Shown in pieces: positions 62,170-64,000 of a stretch of DNA of 64,000 nt. Positions within the stretch are counted from its first letter, which is position 1; every line of letters starts with the position of its first letter. A model generated the notes under the pieces. The model saw nothing but the letters and a program-made list of their open reading frames with translations. It was not told the DNA's origin and did no database searches. The translations under genes were made by a program, and so were the position numbers. Location of the stretch: positions 248,001 to 312,000 of the forward strand of contig NZ_JAUHTQ010000001.1 in the NCBI RefSeq assembly GCF_030418165.1. Reading direction: 5' to 3'. This DNA comes from Ureibacillus aquaedulcis (GTDB lineage: Bacteria > Bacillota > Bacilli > Bacillales_A > Planococcaceae).

Positions 62170-63240
62170 ATGCTTTATGTGTCTTTAATCGTGGCTCTAG
62201 TTGCAGCCATTTTAATTACTCCATTAGTAAAACGATTAGCATTCCGTATTGGTGCTGTGGATGCGCCAAATTACCGTAAAGTACACTCGCGGATTATGCC
62301 TCGACTTGGTGGTTTAGCAATCTTTATCGCATTTATCATTGGACTAGCTTTACTAAGACCAGTTCCGGATGTCCAACCAGGAGAAAATCCTTTCATGATT
62401 CCGTTGGCAATCGTGTTGGGAGCAACGGTAATTGTCATTACTGGAATAGTGGATGACATGCGTGAAATTTCGGCAAAGGCTAAGATGCTTGGCCAGTTAA
62501 TCGCTGGATGTATCATTGTCTTTGTTGGTGGTATTCAAATTGAGATGATCAACTTACCATTTGGTGGTTCTCTAGATTTTGGATTCCTGAGTATTCCATT
62601 CACAATTGTTTGGATTATTGGAATTACCAATGCGATTAATTTAATCGATGGTTTGGATGGACTTGCAGCTGGTGTTTCAACAATTGCTCTAATTACATTG
62701 GCTTGTATGGCTCTTGTAATGGGGAATATCTTCGTTTTGGCAACAGCAGCCATTTTAGCTTGCAGTACATTAGGCTTTTTATTCTATAATTTTCACCCGG
62801 CGAAAATCTTCATGGGTGATACAGGGGCATTATTTTTAGGGTTTATGATTGCGGTGTTGTCACTACTTGGATTTAAAGGTTTCACCATCGTTTCATTCAT
62901 TATTCCTGTCATTATGCTAGGGGTGCCTATCTCGGATACTTTCTTTGCCATTGTTCGTCGTATACGAAATGGACAAAAATGGTCAGATCCAGACAAATCA
63001 CACTTACATCACCGTTTAATTGATATGGGCTTCTCACACAGAAACACAGTATTAATTATATACGGGATTGCCGCATTATTCGGGATTGCAGCGATTATCT
63101 TCTCAATGGCAAAGATTTGGGGAGCGATCCTATTAATAACTGTTCTCTTAGTTGCCATCGAACTATTCGTCGAAGTCATCGGACTGGCCGGCAAGAACTA
63201 TCGCCCGCTCATTAACCTCGTAAGAATATTTAATAAGTAA
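62170..63240 (+). CDS. tagO: Undecaprenyl-phosphate GlcNAc-1-phosphate transferase TagO/WecA
   Basis: A 356-residue membrane enzyme with about 11 helices. The ATG at 62170 follows GAGGAGGAG. Family motifs are VDAPNYRKVHSRIMPRLGGLAIF (~23-45), GIVDDMREISAKAKMLGQ (DD pair), NLIDGLDGLAAGVS (~158-171), FMGDTGALFLGF and HLHHRLIDMG. It links GlcNAc-1-P to the lipid carrier, the first step of wall teichoic acid or secondary wall polymer. As SLH proteins need such a polymer, it fits the S-layer setting. Monocistronic. Confidence 0.95.
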   Translation: MLYVSLIVALVAAILITPLVKRLAFRIGAVDAPNYRKVHSRIMPRLGGLAIFIAFIIGLALLRPVPDVQPGENPFMIPLAIVLGATVIVITGIVDDMREISAKAKMLGQLIAGCIIVFVGGIQIEMINLPFGGSLDFGFLSIPFTIVWIIGITNAINLIDGLDGLAAGVSTIALITLACMALVMGNIFVLATAAILACSTLGFLFYNFHPAKIFMGDTGALFLGFMIAVLSLLGFKGFTIVSFIIPVIMLGVPISDTFFAIVRRIRNGQKWSDPDKSHLHHRLIDMGFSHRNTVLIIYGIAALFGIAAIIFSMAKIWGAILLITVLLVAIELFVEVIGLAGKNYRPLINLVRIFNK

Positions 63241-63255
63241 ATTAATTCATAATAC

Positions 63256-63312
63256 AAAAAGCTACTCCAACGTATCGTTAACATACGGTACTGAGGGAGT
63301 GGCTTTTTTGGT
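63256..63312 (+). terminator. Terminator of tagO
   Basis: AAAAAGCTACTCC pairs with GGGAGTGGCTTTTT (one G-U), with an inner CGTAT/ATACG stem; T6 follows. Confidence 0.9.
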
Positions 63313-63414
63313 TTTTAATAGTGATGAGTGGATTGTGTGATTGCTTGCACGTTGTATACGCGTTCTTGGATTGTGTATGCTGTGTGTGTCACACATAATA
63401 ACAAAAATCAAAGT

Positions 63415-63495
63415 TAAACGGGTACCGGGGACACAAACAAATCCAAAACAATTCAGAACAATATGAGTGCCGGGCACAAAAACAATTCTCACATA
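63415..63495. repeat. GTGCC-type intergenic repeat, degenerate copy
   Basis: GGTACCGGGGACACAAACAAA is followed about 45 bp later by GAGTGCCGGGCACAAAAACAA. Both resemble the GTGCC(A/T)GGCAC ends seen at 33035 and 35410 and the single copies near 24826 and 25970. Confidence 0.5.
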
Positions 63496-63502
63496 ATACA
63501 AG

Positions 63503-63536
63503 AAAAAACCCGTGAAGATGATTTCTTCACGGGTTC
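63503..63536 (-). terminator. Terminator of the LCP gene
   Basis: AACCCGTGAAGA pairs with TCTTCACGGGTT, with six T on the reverse strand just past the stop. Confidence 0.9.
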
Positions 63537-63540
63537 ATGG

Positions 63541-64000
63541 TTATCTTGATGTTGTTTCGTCGATTGGATCGGATGCGTTTTCTGTTGTGTCTGCTCCTGA
63601 GATGCTTGAGGAGTCAGGGATTAGTTCTAAGTGACTTTGTAGGATATGTTGTGTTTCTTCCAAGGATTCTTCGTCTAATTGGTAATAATAAGTACCAGTC
63701 GACGTGTCATCGTATCCGTTTAAAGTTAATGCATCGATTTGAGGAATACCTTCTGTAAAGTAGCTGAAGAAGGATTTCATTTCATCGAATGTCATATCGG
63801 TTTTCATGTTATCGCCAATCGCTTCAAGGATATCATCATATTTTGAAATCGATGTAACGGATGAAGCTTTTTGGGCAATGGCTTTAATAATATCCTGCTG
63901 GCGCTGGCCACGCATAATATCGCTATCGTGTTTACGTGTTCTTGCTAATGATAGTGCTTCACTACCATTTAATTGTTGTAAACCTGGTTCTAAATAGATG
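63541..64000 (-). CDS. LytR-CpsA-Psr (LCP) family wall-polymer ligase, C-terminal part
   Basis: The frame is open from the right edge to a TAA at 63541, so the N-terminal part lies outside. The visible 152 residues start in the conserved LCP core end (LEPGLQQLNGSEALSLARTR, then KHDSDIMRGQRQQDII), followed by a tail with helices and an acidic, Ser/Thr/Asp-rich C-terminus. LCP enzymes transfer wall teichoic acid or similar polymers from lipid carrier to peptidoglycan. It converges on tagO, which starts synthesis of such polymers. The family call is secure; the exact paralogue (TagT/U/V) is not. Confidence 0.92.
   Translation of the reverse strand, partial: IYLEPGLQQLNGSEALSLARTRKHDSDIMRGQRQQDIIKAIAQKASSVTSISKYDDILEAIGDNMKTDMTFDEMKSFFSYFTEGIPQIDALTLNGYDDTSTGTYYYQLDEESLEETQHILQSHLELIPDSSSISGADTTENASDPIDETTSR

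Noticed and set aside
1-64000. CRISPR arrays, tRNA and rRNA genes
   Set aside because: No regularly spaced identical repeats with unique spacers, no cloverleaf-like segments with TTCRANY loops and no rRNA-like stretches were seen. The 21-bp and 52-bp repeats lack spacers.

Overview
The window is low-GC, Gram-positive DNA from a spore-former-type member of the Bacillales. It most resembles the Lysinibacillus/Solibacillus/Ureibacillus group (Planococcaceae). Signs are strong AGGAGG-type ribosome sites, frequent TTG/GTG starts, several S-layer precursors with SLH anchors, an accessory SecA2 with its S-layer assembly partner, LysM/NlpC hydrolases and LCP/TagO wall-polymer genes. I see no rRNA, tRNA or CRISPR array. 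The theme of the whole window is building, exporting, anchoring and apparently exchanging the S-layer.

Region 1 (1-13.8 kb) is the most unusual. An S-layer gene enters from the left edge with its SLH anchor and runs to 2623. It is followed by about 8.5 kb of mobile-element genes: a RadC-like JAB protein, two complete tyrosine recombinases, a DUF960 protein, a large P-loop protein of DUF927 type, a ribbon-helix-helix-like protein with a frameshift, and several small unknowns. At 11748 a second S-layer gene begins abruptly with no promoter, start codon, signal peptide or SLH domain, and runs to 13657. An 11-bp word lies at 579-589, just after the SLH part of the first gene, and again at 11748-11758, exactly where the headless gene begins. 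Both copies are direct and in the same reading frame, and both S-layer genes end in near-identical terminators. The simplest reading is that an ~11.2 kb integrative element entered an S-layer gene just after its anchor, supplied a new surface domain to the old anchor and displaced the old surface domain as a silent cassette. Reversal would switch the coat.

Region 2 (14-26 kb) holds a secreted protein with six FN3-like repeats, an SLH pseudogene, a chemoreceptor, a TraB/GumN-type exported protein, a GIY-YIG protein, an Eis-like acetyltransferase and a membrane-anchored unknown. Region 3 (26.6-43.8 kb) has an intact S-layer gene, a large secreted nuclease, an SLH-anchored choice-of-anchor-I protein, CstA, an SLH-anchored phosphodiester glycosidase, and an MBOAT plus AlgX/SGNH pair that probably O-acetylates the wall polymer bound by SLH domains.

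Region 4 (43.9-58.4 kb) contains a copper-amine-oxidase-N-type protein, an exported FAD oxidoreductase with a possible cryptic SLH tail, an LTA-synthase-like sulfatase, two SLH-anchored enzymes (NlpC/P60 and CAP), a TetR regulator, a CtpA-type protease, BrnQ and a LysM-NlpC/P60 hydrolase. Region 5 (58.5-64 kb) holds slaP-secA2, tagO and the 3' part of an LCP ligase gene. SecA2/SlaP would export the S-layer proteins. TagO and LCP make and attach wall polymer, the MBOAT/SGNH pair decorates it, and the SLH proteins bind it.
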